Program-made: the position numbers and the translations under genes
Assembly: GCF_037975245.1 (NCBI RefSeq)
Contig: NC_092583.1
Coordinates: 13,015,264 to 13,079,263 of the forward strand
Length of the DNA: 64,000 nt
Source of the DNA: Apostichopus japonicus
Taxonomy: Eukaryota > Echinodermata > Holothuroidea > Aspidochirotida > Stichopodidae
Direction of reading: 5' to 3'
The notes under the pieces: model-generated
The model's database searches: none
Told to the model about the DNA's origin: nothing
What the model saw: the letters and a program-made list of their open reading frames with translations, nothing else
Part shown: piece by piece, positions 22,589-37,100 of the stretch
Numbering within the stretch: position 1 is the stretch's first letter
How the letters are laid out: each line of letters starts with the position of its first letter

Positions 22589-24169
22589 GCAGTTGTCGAG
22601 GTACAGGTAATGGGAATCCTTGAAGGGAGAGCCTGAGCAAGAGAGAGAGACAATGTATGAAAGAGTCAGATATATAATATGTCGTTGATAGAAGAAGCTG
22701 GTTACGTTCGACGAAAAAGAAACAGCCAAATTTTGAAGAAAGAAAGAAAACGGTTATGCTTTCATCCACCACTCAAATTAACAACCAAATAGGCCTTATA
22801 AAATGGGTCTCTGTATACAACAGGTAAATGTTAAGACCGAAAGGAAACATTACGTCATTTCTAAGCAGAATCTTATTTCATTTCACCTCAAATAAGGGCG
22901 AACAAGCCATGTGATACCGTTCCCTTGGTTATAGCGGTAAACGATTGACGATGAACTAACACAGATAAACAGATATGGACATTTCAAGCCTGAAATCTAT
23001 GTTTCTTATGCAGCAAAACTGCCTTAATAGATGGAATGGTGTAAAGTGTAAACTATGATACACCCCCCGTTTTCGACGCCCACAATATAGTTTTAGTTAG
23101 AACAACATATGCCCGCACGTATTATGACGCGTCTCAATGTCTGACCGACTTATGTGACGCAACGTTTTAAAGTGAAGCTTTACTACCATGCTGACTCATT
23201 GTCTGTTGGAGCCTAATGTTGCCAAAATAATGACAACTGCGAATAGCTAATATCTTCTCTTTATTTTATTTATTTTTTATTACTATTTTTTTTTAACTTG
23301 CTCATACACGCTAAGTTATACATGGCACCAGACAGGAGCGATAAGTTTGAGTCAATATTGATATACAAGTTTTCTGCAAATAATAAAATATAATTATACT
23401 TAATAGTAATATGTTGTAGACCATTACAAACCACTACTATCAGTTTCGATTGTATAGGACAAGTTTAATTGTTAGAAATCACCCTTTAATTTCACAGCTG
23501 CGGTATAACAGTTAAAGTGACTAGGCTATGTAGTCTAAAATAAACAGACCCTTCGGTCAGTTCAGTTCTCAGATGGAGCATAAATTTCAAGGGAAAAACA
23601 AAAGCCTTTTCTTATTACGTTTTGGATGACGTGTTTTATAACATGTTACAACATTTATCAATTGCAAAACCGTCGACGATTTAACTTAATACAGGGCGAA
23701 TCTGTTGTTTACAATGAAGTTATAACAGAACATGTTATTCCGTCGAGTTTGTTAGAATTTATCAAACATTTGATTACAATTTTACGGTATACATACACTG
23801 AGGTGAAGCTGACGTCATTGTCGGTTTTAGCCTTAAATGAGCATTCCAGAGACTAAGCATATTTTAAACCTGGATATCCTCAAAACCGGAAAAACAACTA
23901 GAGAAATATTTGCTTAGGGGCTCCAATATTTCTGTATTTTTTTCTTTCTTCTTTCTTAGATTTATGACAAATCAATACTAAACCTATGCCATAAGTTATC
24001 CTCTAACCTTTTTCTCTCGAATCAAATGATGAAATAAAATTAGGTCTAAAAGTTTCCAAAATGGACTCAGATTCAGAAGAAAATGGGGGAGTTCCAGATA
24101 CGCTCGACTATAACCAGACACAGTTGCAAGACTCACTCGTGGAGAGTAACCAATTAAGACAATGATTTT
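22589..24169. other. AT-rich DNA without a recognised gene
   Basis: One CRE at 23810-23817. No exon, repeat family or RNA gene recognised. Confidence 0.55.
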
Positions 24170-24995
24170 TGAGATCACAGAGATGACCTTTTGACCTCTC
24201 GTTGCGCAAACAGCGCGGACAAGGGTCAGATGTTTTGAAGTCCCCCCCCCTCTCCCCAAAAGATGGTCAACGCTCTGTTATAGCCATGTGTATAATATGA
24301 ACGCGATTCATATTTTAATCATTGCCAAACTGATGATGAACTTTGACCTCCATCAAAAAAACAAAAACATACTAACTGCACCAAAAACTAACAATACGTA
24401 CCGTATATGAGATTCCCAAAAAGACGGACTCATTGTGTTTTAAACCAAATTACAAGATTATCAGTCCTTTGATCATTGGCTGACCTCAAATAATCTATAT
24501 TGACATCCACCAAAAGTACTAGGTCGTTAGTACTTAGTAAAGCCTACTCATTCAACCTGCTAGAGGCATCGGCATATATATACCAAGCATGAGATTTCGT
24601 CAAAGCTATAGAGATATTCCAAAACTTACAAAGGTTGGATATTTACGAGCGACGAGCGCACTTTGAGTGCGTAGAACGAGAAGGATCCCAGGGGCTTCGA
24701 CCGGGAGTAGCCGGTTATAGAGGGCGTTAGGTTGTTTGTAGACAGGTGAGCGAGAAACGAAGAAAGTATGGAGTAAACTGTATCACAATGTTTTCCAAGT
24801 TTGCCTACGGTCGACCCTTTGACCTCCAACCAAAAAAAGTAGAAGAAGAACAGTAATCATAAAGAGACACCTTCCTCCCAACATCGCCGGGATGCATCAA
24901 TGTTCTAATTGTATGTATTCAGCTTGTCTACAAATTTGTGCATACTTTAGCATTACTAGTGACCTTAAAATGACCTTTGACCTCACCCATTAACG
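24170..24995. repeat. Diverged AGGTCA/TGACCT-rich repeat region
   Basis: TGACCTTTTGACCT is at about 24184-24197, with further TTTGACCTCCA motifs near 24343 and 24816, CTGACCTCAA near 24480, and TGACCTTAAAATGACCTTTGACC at about 24960-24982. Segments such as ATTTCGTCAAAGCTATAGAGATATTC resemble the tail of the 2.6-4.9 kb array (TTTCATCAGG, then GAGATATCG). I take it as an old, degenerate relative of that array. A GC-richer insert (about 24648-24735) is unexplained. Confidence 0.5.
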
Positions 24996-25446
24996 AAGTT
25001 AACTAAATGACATCGGCTGCAAAACAGAACATATTTATGCAATCTACACGCATGGCGAACTATATTGTCAACGCGGAGCCACGGCGGAGTCACATACACC
25101 CCATGCACGACGCGCATAAACAACACACATACACACCCACGTCACACGTCATCAACCCCCCCCCCCCCCTTTTTTTTTTTTACTTAGACCGTAAAGACCG
25201 GAAAGCCAAACTGACTTGATGATTCCTTGTCACATTTTATATGTGAGAATATTTCATTAAAAACCACTGCCCACAAGCTCCCCTCCCCTCCCGCCCCACC
25301 CCCACCTTGATCATTGCTGACTTCCAAGTGGCGGTACATCAAGTATCCGCCGTGTGTACACCTAAGTGCGCATTTCGTCTCCGCCGCTCGTTCAAATAAA
25401 TTCATGTGTCAAGGTTATAACAAACAGCTACATATACAGAACAAAG
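24996..25446. other. Mixed simple-sequence DNA
   Basis: A 15-base C run (25156-25170) is followed directly by an 11-base T run. A CTCCCCTCCCGCCCC tract lies near 25278-25300. No gene seen. Confidence 0.6.
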
Positions 25447-25698
25447 ATGAAAACAAGTTTTATCTTGATTCTCCTTTCATGCCCTTTCTCCTTTCTTCTT
25501 CTTCCTCTTTTCCTTGTTGTTGCTTCTCCACTATTTCTAATTGAAAAGGTAAAATTAATTCCAAAGGAACTAAAGCTCACACCTGGCAATATAATACCCT
25601 TCACTACTACCTGTAAAATACTCGAGGCAATGATTCTGTCTTTATATACCGACACATTCAGAGAGGCAACACAAAAAAACAAGAATCTTTCAGGTTAA
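25447..25698 (+). CDS. Small ORF with a signal-peptide-like start (hypothetical)
   Basis: An ATG with adenine at -3 opens an 83-codon frame to a stop at 25698. The start MKTSFILILLSCPFSFLLL is basic then very hydrophobic, like a signal peptide or membrane anchor. The remainder (EKVKLIPKELKLTPG and onward) is lysine-rich and unrecognised. A donor-like AAAAG|GTAAAA occurs after residue 34, so the first part could also be a signal-peptide exon. Caution: the hydrophobic residues come largely from a TCTTCTTC pyrimidine tract that would encode Ser/Phe/Leu in any case. An 83-codon frame is not unusual in this AT-rich window. Confidence 0.18.
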   Translation: MKTSFILILLSCPFSFLLLPLFLVVASPLFLIEKVKLIPKELKLTPGNIIPFTTTCKILEAMILSLYTDTFREATQKNKNLSG

Positions 25699-27160
25699 GC
25701 TAGGCCTAAAGTAACTCATTTTACGTTATCTTTCTGACCTTTTTTTTATTCTTCTTCATTTTTTTTTCTTTTTTTAATTATTTGAAAAGGAAATCACGAA
25801 GGTAAACAACTTGGCAAAAAGGGCCTAAAAAATAGGTCAAGATTTTTTTGGTATTGTCACTTGGTACTGAAGTAGAAAGAAATAGGTTAACGGAACAATC
25901 CACGTGCATAGCCTCTGTGCATGTAACGCAGTATAGCGTATAAGGTTCTATAGGAAAACGGGTCAAAATATCGCGAAAGTACTACAAGAGGTCATTACAG
26001 TTTATTAGGGGGGATCTAATAACCAGGTAAGCCCCTCGTCTTTCTTTTACTTCCGGTTAAAGCCATCAACTTTTCCGACAGTTAGAAGAGGTAAAGGAAC
26101 TCATGTAACTTTTGATGGGAGTACTTTAATCCCTGAGCTTACCATAAATTAAAGTGGAAATGATAACCACGAGTAATATTGTCTACCTGCTTTCAAAATT
26201 TTTATAGAGGAAAAATCATTTCCAAAAGTGATTTACAGCTTCTTTCATATTTCCCCCAATAAAAAATAAAATAAAAAAAATAACAGCAGGGATATTGTTT
26301 AAGACCGATAACGGAATCCGCACAGATATATATACCCTTTTGTTTGGGGTATCAAACTTTGTAAGCCAACGTATAGTTAAAGTTACTGATGGAATTCGTA
26401 AAGAAATGATCACACTGAATTTCGCTGCGTTAATGATAACAGACAGAAATAAGAAGAAAAGTAAAAGTTAACATTTAGCCTGATACGTTGGTTTCTAGAC
26501 AGAATTTAAGTTTACATTTGATAGATCATAGTCCAACTAATAACAAAAAAGCAAGATATTTCCGTGCTGATCGTATTTTTATAATCCATTCCGGTTATCA
26601 AGAATTTCACCTTTAAAATATTGATCAATTTTCTGGAATGCTCCTTTAAGGCTACATCGATTATGACGTCAGTTCCTCAGTTCTCTGAGGCCTAAATATT
26701 AATGATATGTACTAATATACTGATTTTTCTCATGATCATGCGCATTTGAATACGTACTAATACATACGTACTAAATAACCACCTTGAATGACAACCCAAC
26801 ACAGCATTGCGACGAATTGTATAGATATGCAGGTGAGAATGACCGGTCGCGTATTTTTTTCCCCAGGACGAACGTGGGCATCGACCAATCAAATCCCTGG
26901 ATTCCAAACATGTGACGCTTTTTCAATACGCTGACCGGTCGGGGTATCGGGTAGGGACCGAGGGTCCACAGCAATAATATGGGGCCCATTAACATCCATA
27001 GCCTCCTAACAAAATCCCCGATGCTTACGCTTACGTACAAGTTTTGACCTGCAGGTCCAGTAGTGTGGGCCTTATCAATGAAAGATACCGTAAAGGTTGT
27101 ATTGAAAAGTGAGCAAAATCTCCACACTAGGTCATAGCAGTGGAGTCGAGGACACCTTAC
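25699..27160. other. AT-rich DNA without a recognised gene
   Basis: TAGGCCTA at 25701-25708 and a CRE at 26664-26671. The 148-codon minus-strand frame at 26771-27217 is discussed with the candidate exon at its start; the rest of it matches nothing recognised. Confidence 0.5.
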
Positions 27161-27217
27161 CTTTGTATTGCTGGCTATGACGCTGGAAAGGGCGCAATCA
27201 TTATTTGCCCGAGCCAT
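27161..27217 (-). CDS. Candidate first coding exon (weak)
   Basis: On the minus strand an ATG at 27217-27215 opens 19 codons (MARANNDCALSSVIASNTK) that end exactly at a strong AAG|GTAAGG donor (27160-27155), phase 0. If the donor is ignored the frame continues to 148 codons ending at 26771. Neither form resembles a known family. A cluster of promoter-type motifs lies 210-265 bases upstream (27426-27482). The short length makes chance a serious alternative. Confidence 0.15.
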
Positions 27218-27425
27218 ACTACCGTCTGTCTGTCCCTGTCAACATGCTATTTGGGGAGGTAAATGGGCTTTTTAAATATTTCAGCTTGGTGGGGGAGGGA
27301 TCTCCTTCGTCCCATCTTTCCCCTCCCCCACCCCATCCCCTCCTTCCTCACCCCCCCCCCCTTGTGACTATATATGTTTCTGCTGTTCCCAGCTGGCGAA
27401 CAACTGCTGCCCGGGCACGCGTTAT

Positions 27426-27482
27426 CCAATAAGGAACAATTCATACAAATTCTAGTTGCTATAGTAACGTGGCGCCATATTG
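27426..27482. promoter_or_regulatory. CCAAT, X-box-like and YY1-like motif cluster
   Basis: CCAAT is at 27426-27430. GTTGCTATAGTAAC at 27455-27468 is an imperfect palindrome close to the RFX X-box pattern. GGCGCCATATTG at 27471-27482 resembles a YY1 site on the minus strand. The close grouping of three promoter-type motifs is seen directly; activity is inference. TAGGCCTA follows at 27487. Confidence 0.25.
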
Positions 27483-28566
27483 TATATAGGCCTATATCTA
27501 CAATAATATTACAATACATTACATGACAATACATAAAGCCTATACTCCGACTCACGGGGTGTAATGTTTATAAATTGTTTAAAACACTTGTTTCAGATAT
27601 CATGCTTTTACAGTCTGTGCTGCAATATTTCGACAACAAAACATTTCTTTCATATTCTCGAGTCGCTTAATTATGTTGTTTCTTCTCAATTAGTTCAGTC
27701 AGTCGATAGCATTTTTTTAACAACGTCTGAAAAATTAAAAATCGGAGGAAATACAGAAAAAAAGAAAAAATGGGGGAAGGGAAAACTATTCCTCGTTTTC
27801 TAATTAAGATATAACTGACGCCGCGAAAACGATACCACGTGGGATCGATATTTTTAAAGCTAATGAGTCCGCTAATAAAGAGTAGCCAAGGTCTCGGCTG
27901 GTATGTAACCGATGAATAAATTATGTTCAACCACGACCTCATTGATATAGTCACACTCCAAAGTTCGACACTGCCTTTCCATCCATTATATGTATTGGTT
28001 CGTCTAGACAAGATTGATTTTAGGTACTAAATAAACCATCGGAGGGCTCAATTTGTTGCCTTTTTTCTTATTTCGTTTTTAAAATTTATCCTGCTCTGTC
28101 AAAATCGTGTAAACATTGTTACAAGGAGAGATAAATATAAACTACAAATTAATAAAATGCAAGATCCGACAAAACTGTATGCTGCATGTACAAGAAGAAA
28201 TCAAGGATCGTAAAGAGAAGCGGTACAACCTTGAAAGCATTAGCGCATCATGAAGATGCAGAAAGAAAGAAAAAGGAAAATAAGAGGAAAGCGTAAACTG
28301 AAAAAAAAGAGAGGAAGGGGAAGGGAAGGTCAGAAACTACAGTAAAGTAATTTGGTAAACTTTTAACATCATCCTCGTTCAGTATTCCAAAAGTAACCAT
28401 TTTGTGACAATGCCAATGAACCGTGGTGTATTTATACGCTATCTACATATTGACGCCACGTCCCGAATTTAATATGTAAAATAAGGCAGAGATTAATGTT
28501 TTTAGCTTCGCACTGTCAACAACATGTCGATGTCTTGTTCAAGTATACAGAGCTTTTATACAGAGC

Positions 28567-28569
<3 letters not shown>
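27483..28569. other. AT-rich DNA without a recognised gene
   Basis: No exon or repeat family recognised; purine-rich AAGAAAGAAAAAGG tracts occur near 28260-28330. Confidence 0.55.
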
Positions 28570-28641
<72 letters not shown>

Positions 28642-28692
28642 TTATAGATAGATAGATAGATATGTGTGCGTGTGCGTGTGTATGTGTGTGTT
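28570..28692. repeat. Compound (AT)n-(GT)n-(AT)n-(GATA)n-(GT)n microsatellite
   Basis: Consecutive AT, TG, AT, TAGA and TGTGCG runs. Peptides predicted here are repeat artefacts. Confidence 0.95.
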
Positions 28693-31191
<2,499 letters not shown>

Positions 31192-32004
31192 GAGGGGGGG
31201 GGGGGGGGGCGACATGTTCTTATTACTTAGATAATCATTTAAGGTATGAATGAACCTCACCCGCATAATGTCACAAGAGACATTTCCATTGAATCATGAC
31301 ACCCCATCCCCTCCCCTCCCTACCTACCCTCAACCGCCCCCCCCCTTTCCATCGTTTACGATACTTTCAACACACCTTGATATTTTGCACAACACAGAAC
31401 TTGCCTTTAGGTTTGCGAAACCAAAAATGGCAACAAAAGAATAATATAATGCAAATAACAGCAGAAACTATTTGAACTTTACCAAACAAACACGGCCTGA
31501 AATGACCTAAAAAGCCAGATTAAAAATTAAGGATTTGGGTCATGGGGAACTATCTCTAACCCATTTCATATTCACAAAAGCCGCTCTTTTTCCCTTAAAT
31601 ATAATAATAATAATAATAATAATATTTCTTCCTATTGCAATTACCTTCGTGCACTGTCTACTCCGCTCATAGCGGTAACAGAACCAGAAGGTTTACAATG
31701 GACTCAATCTCGGGCCACGTGTGTGTAACTGTTAATTTAGCTCTCTTTTCACAATACAAACTATAAGTTCGGCTATTGCTTCTTAATGAGCGTGTAAGGA
31801 ACCTATAATGGCCTCATTGACCAGCTGCAGGAGTTTCGCTGTTGGTATAGTTTGTCTGTGTAGTAAGTGGTGCAGGGGGAGGGGTAGGGGAAGGGGTGTC
31901 ATGATTCAATGGAAATGTCTCTTGTGACTTTACGCGGTTGAGGTTCATTCATACATAAAATGGTTATCTAAGTAATAAGAATATGTCGCCCCCCCCCCCC
32001 CCTC
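31192..32004. repeat. Long inverted repeat with poly-G-tipped arms (fold-back element)
   Basis: The left arm 31192-31320 and right arm 31875-32004 are reverse complements at most positions. Shared order: a G run, CGACAT(G/A)TTCTTATTAC, TTAGATAA(T/C)CATTT, GTATGAATGAACCTCA, ACAAGAGACATTTCCATTG, AATCATGACACCCC, CCCCT tract. Differences are scattered substitutions, so the duplication is not brand new. The interior of about 550 bases holds a C run, a (TAA)n run at 31600-31624 and no coding frame. Likely a fold-back transposon or MITE-like unit. Bases just outside the arms show no convincing target duplication. Confidence 0.85.
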
Positions 32005-32599
32005 ACTATCACTAAAGCTCTCCTCTGTGACAAAGCGCAACAGATCAGTAGATCTCATAAATTAAGTAACAGATGCCCTCCCGTAACTCCAACCCCCCTC
32101 CTCCCCTCCCCACCCGCCAACAAACACACAAAACGCCATACACACATCGCCAAAGACGAGAGAGAAATAGCAAACAACAACAAAAAAGGCCCTGTGAATG
32201 TTACGGAAATGAAGGTAACGGGGAATTACATTTACAGTCAATTGAAATAACAAGACAATGGGGGGGGAGGGGGGTGGTTGGTAGCTGAATATATATTTAT
32301 AAACAGCAAGTTGGTATCTCCTTAACATAGATTGAAAGAATCATCTGTATTGTAAACTATCGGGAGACTAATCAGTATAGTTAATCGAACGAAACAATAC
32401 GGAACAAAATGATTTTTTAGTTCGGGTCGCTATTTTTTTAACGTCTCCAACGTCATGCCTCTATTCCTGTCGCATGCTCTTCCCACCCCTGCCCCAAAAA
32501 AAGACCCCCTTCTCCCCTCTTCCCTCTGCCCTCTCCCCTCAAGAAAAGTTTAACGTCAAATGGTTCATTCCGAGGCATATACTTAGACTATTTTATGTT
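32005..32599. other. AT-rich DNA without a recognised gene
   Basis: CCCCTCC/CCCACC tracts at about 32091-32113 and 32485-32540. No exon recognised. Confidence 0.55.
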
Positions 32600-32686
32600 T
32601 TTTGTAGTAACCTGTATATACCATTACTGCACTGTTTTTGTATGTCTATGTATAAGCGAAATATATTAACTGAACTGAACTGAACT
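32600..32686 (+). mobile_element. Possible LINE 3' tail ending in (AACTG)n
   Basis: The sequence runs from TTTTTTGTAGTAACCTGTAT to GAAATATATT and then three to four AACTG pentamers at 32668-32686. Ending in a short pentameric or octameric tandem after an AT-rich 3' region is typical of CR1/L2-type non-LTR retrotransposons. No reverse transcriptase remains, so this would be a heavily truncated 5' end. Confidence 0.25.
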
Positions 32687-33412
32687 ATAGATTACATCTA
32701 TATAGTAAGGTCTAAATGCAAGTTTTGCCGATAACCATTAACCACGTTTGAATGTTTGTATGAGGTTGGAAAATGGAAAGGGAGTGTATACACCTCACCC
32801 CTCCCTCGGATCTGCACCTGAAGAAAATACAACATAAACCAAATGAAAGCTGCTAATGCTAATATATACATTGACATAGTCAAAATGATAATCAACAGTT
32901 GTATATACGGAAATCCCTTTATTGATAAATAGATGCGTGCAGATGAACATTTCAATTTACACGGTATTCTAAGGCCATTTCCATCGAGTGTAAGGAACGC
33001 GATTAACTTGATACCTTTTGAAAATCTAATCGGATCGCTTAGTGAGAGAATCTCAACTTATTCAAAATCGATATGGTTTGTTTAAGATAGGCGACGCTGA
33101 ATAATCCCCGTCCTGTTTATACAGTGTAAACACATTCACTTAGGCCAATCACCCTATCATTGAAGTTACTTGTGTATACAACATATTGATTCCATGTAGT
33201 CGTATAACTGGTTTTAAAGGAACATTCCAAATCAAGACCCAAAGCTCGATTATAGAAATAAACTATTTCATTTTTTGTTTTTGTTTTATAAACATCAGAT
33301 TTCACTACATATACCGTACAGAATAACTTCAGAGACTTGGCTTCATCACAGACACATAGCATGTACAGATAAGCCTATAAAGCAGTGACGTAGGTAGTAA
33401 TGCTTTAGCATC
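32687..33412. other. AT-rich DNA without a recognised gene
   Basis: CAGTGACGTAGGTAG at 33382-33396 resembles a hAT-type end, but no partner end was found. Otherwise nothing recognised. Confidence 0.5.
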
Positions 33413-33444
33413 GGGAGGGGGAGGGGAGGGGAGGGGAGGGGAGA
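33413..33444 (+). repeat. (GGGGA)n tract, quadruplex-capable
   Basis: Consecutive GGGG blocks separated by single A residues satisfy the simple G-quadruplex pattern several times over. Confidence 0.9.
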
Positions 33445-34121
33445 GCGGAGGGGATGAGCAGGCCGCGAACAGCGTCATTTACAATACGGCATGATCGGCA
33501 TCACATCATGTTGAACAAAGCACAACTAACGGTTTGATTATGGTGTGGATATGGTTGAATGGAACGGGGCACGCAAAGGTATCGGTATTTTTTGGTGGGC
33601 ACGACCCCTTATCCACCCCCCCCCCCCCCCCACCCGCATAACCCTTCTCCACCCATGCAATATAATTTCACATTAGGGACGAAATATTTAGGAAATGGTT
33701 GCTAAAAGTGTAACATCCAAGTTTGGAACTACCCTTTAACAACCCAGATAACTGCTAAGCCTTTAATTGATCACGTGACTTTACCCAAAGGCCTCGTTCG
33801 TTGGAATAGGTTATTGACACTTAGTACATAGACCAGGGTGAAAATCAGGAACAGATATAACCGTTTGAAAGTTGTTCTAATAACACCAATTACTCTGATA
33901 AACTGAAAGGATGCATATTACTTAAAAACACAACAGAATATAGTATGCGCGTCTAGTAGTATGTTAATGTATTTGTTAAGGACGGGAAGGGACGGGTGGG
34001 TTGGGGGAGGGGGAGAGTACTTGAGGAACGCCAATTGCACAATACTTTAATGTGCTTTGCCAAGTTTACACACGAAGTTACATTCCTTTCTTTCAAGCAC
34101 TTGCACAATGCAGATTCCATT
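33445..34121. other. AT-rich DNA without a recognised gene
   Basis: A 16-base C run lies at 33616-33631 and a GGGAGGG tract near 33985-34015. No exon recognised. Confidence 0.55.
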
Positions 34122-34137
34122 GTGTGCAGCTGCACAC
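34122..34137. repeat. 16-bp perfect palindrome GTGTGCAGCTGCACAC
   Basis: A perfect palindrome centred on CAGCTG (an E-box). It sits in a cluster of TGCAC motifs from 34100 to 34148, including the imperfect hairpin TGCACAATG...CATTGTGTGCA. A single 16-bp palindrome is about what chance predicts; the surrounding cluster is less so. Confidence 0.8.
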
Positions 34138-37100
34138 TTACCGTGCACAGTACACGATAGGAATTTGCTCGTGGCACAATTCTACACGCGTGCATGGGAG
34201 GGGAGGGATGGGGTGGAGGTAGGTAATTTTATTGTTATGATAATAGCGAAAGTATTCTTCAATGCTTTGTATTAAGCCACTTGAAATAGTCTGTGTCAAA
34301 AGTATGTAATAACGTTGACCTATTCATAACCAATTGGAAGCCAACCATTGCTTTTTCATGATATTGTGTTGTAAAAAAAAATCAACCTTCCGTAACATTC
34401 CGATTGTGACACTATTATGAGAACTAAATTACACTTAGTTCCGACGAAATGCAGAAGATTACAAATCTAATTCGTAAAACATTTAATTGAAATGTAACAT
34501 CTGGAACATGAATGAAATAACAGACACATTTCCACAGCAGGCTCGTCGGTATGTTACTTAGTGGTACGATGAACTTCTTTCTGCTGAAACATCTGTCTTC
34601 GACCTTCTACTTCACTCTTTCTTTCTTTTTTACCTTTCTTTATCACCTGTGTAAATATTTTGATTTATTTTTCGGATGACCATAATCACATATGGCACAA
34701 TTTCATCTTTTCTGTTACGTTTTTGTTTAAAATGGCTATATCACTTAGACTTCCGTTTTGGGAACTTTAATTCGTAATCTCCACTAACACGACGAATGCT
34801 CTTCAGTAGACTAAACAAAACCATTATGCACTGACGTCACCTCGTCGCGCAAGGATGGAGGGGAGGGGGGGGGGTGGTAGAGAAAAGATAGACTTGTCCA
34901 AATCATTTAGTTTGTAATAACATGCCCTATTTTAGGTTACTGGAAAAGAAACTGTGAGCCTGTTTTAATAAGTAAACCTCCATTAACGAAAGGTCGTTGT
35001 ATTTCTCGGGATAAAAAAGCAAATCATTTTTTGTACTTTTGAGACACTTCAGGACATGAGCGGAAGGGTACGTGGAGGGGCGGGGCTTGTCACAGAAGTC
35101 TCATGATAATGAGGGCAGTAGAATATTGCAGTCACGTTTGGTCTCTGTGTCACCTCCTTTAAATGGAAACCCCCTGGTGGGATAAGGCAAAACTTGTTAT
35201 GGTTTAATAACTCTACTCATTTTATATGTCACGTAAAAACTGTATATGTTGTTACGCTGATGGTTCACATTTGGCAAAGGGGTTTATGTTTCCAATCGGA
35301 GGAAATGGCTTGTCCCAGTTAATAAACGGGCTCATGAGCCGCTTAGAGGTTTCTTTGTTTGCGAACAAATGAAATCGTCGATAATTAGACAGTTATTAAA
35401 TCACAGCCACATTTACTATGTTGTTATATTAACAATATTAATAATAACAAAATGATTTATATATATATTTTTATAACGGTATAGCTTTAGCGTGCATTAA
35501 AGCCATCATGCGACGCATAAAGCAAATCATTTAGGACTTCACAAGCGGTAACAAACAGACTACCGACAAAACGCGGTCTTCCGAAAGCGGCTGTTTGACA
35601 TTGCATGTAAAACAGTCACAGCGCCACCAGCTAGCCAATAACCAGGTCTACGTGTGACCCAATACGTGTAACCCCCCTCAAAATGCTTTCTGCACCAGTA
35701 AACATAATAATTAATCGAAATTAAAATATGCAAATAATGATAATTTATAATTATTGCTAACTATGGAGGAAGGCAAAGACAGCCAAGATGTTATGGGTAT
35801 ATGGCTAAGGTATTTCTGAGACACTTTCATGCAAAGAAGGGGTGGTTAGGCCTATGTACAATTTCATGGTAAAGTGGATGTGGTATAGCCCGGAAGCAGT
35901 AGGTCCCCGCCTTGGGATCAAGAAGTCGTTTACTCGGTGGGTCCCCTTTAGATTGGGAGGGCGGACTCGTGACATGTGAAACTTGAGTTTTGTAGCCTTC
36001 CTTTGCAAGCAAGGAGTCTCAAGCTCCTAAGCAGGGTTGTTGAAGGTTAAGGTTTCGATCTGAGTCGAAAGTGTGTTTTTCAGTATGGGTTTCGATCCCG
36101 AGCTCCGTAATATTGGGATCCGAGCTGAAAGTAACTTAGAACAGTTGTCTACAACATTACGGAGATGGGATGGGGTGGGGTGGGTTGGCATGGGTGGGAA
36201 GAGTGGTGGCAGCGGAACGGGGGTGGGGGGGTGAAGTGTGACAATACTACTTCATCTCACTACAGCAAAGGAGATAAAAAAAAAATATCAGAACTTTAGA
36301 GTGAAAATTACCAAAAAACGTATCGCCTATAACGACTCATACCAACACATTCTATTACTGCATGAACAGTTAATGCATAGGTATATACTGTACACACAGA
36401 AAACTTGGCATATATAATCCCCCGGTAGCGTGTATAAACACAGATCTATCTATACACATGCTTATGTTTGTAAAGGTCTCCGAAACCTAATACAAATGCA
36501 GAACCACTACACAGTGAGTATACAAACAAACAGTAGCCTATACGTCTATAATAATCTGTAGTACCCTAATACATCCGATCGTATTGTTTACTGACTAACA
36601 CGAACTGCTTCTGTTTTTTTTTTTTATTCTTTTCTTTCTTTCTATCTCTCTCTCTCTCTCTTTTTCTTTTTCCCTCTCACTCTGAAGTGGATCAAAAATT
36701 TGCATTTACTTCTTCTTTGCTCTGAGAAAATGTAAATGACGGTGATGGCCGATTATTTGCCTACCACTGGAGAGACAAACCCAAGATTCTTTACCAGTTC
36801 AAGTGTGTGCGTAGGATGTCAAACGGTGCAGCAAATAAACATATTATACCCTATTTAAAAAAAAAGAAATGAAAAAAAAAAGCAGCAACTTCCAAGTGCA
36901 CTTGATGACATCTAAACTATGAGAAAGGTCACGTGTGTATTTGTATGTGTGTGCGTGTATTTGTGTGTGTGTTTTTAAATAGCGGACGAGAGACTGTATC
37001 CTTAGGATTCTAACCAACTCCCCCCATGCTTTATATATATAGCTACCCGTATAAGATTTGTCAATAGATTTAGGTGTAGATGTATATATACAACTGTTAG

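Noticed and set aside
26771-27217. 148-codon minus-strand ORF as a single-exon gene
   Set aside because: No recognised domain; a strong splice donor after codon 19 argues against reading it through.
33953-34195. Minus-strand 18-codon ATG exon ending at ACG|GTAAGT
   Set aside because: Two frames are equally open, no signal peptide or motif, and GTAAGT alone is expected about 40 times by chance in both strands of this window.
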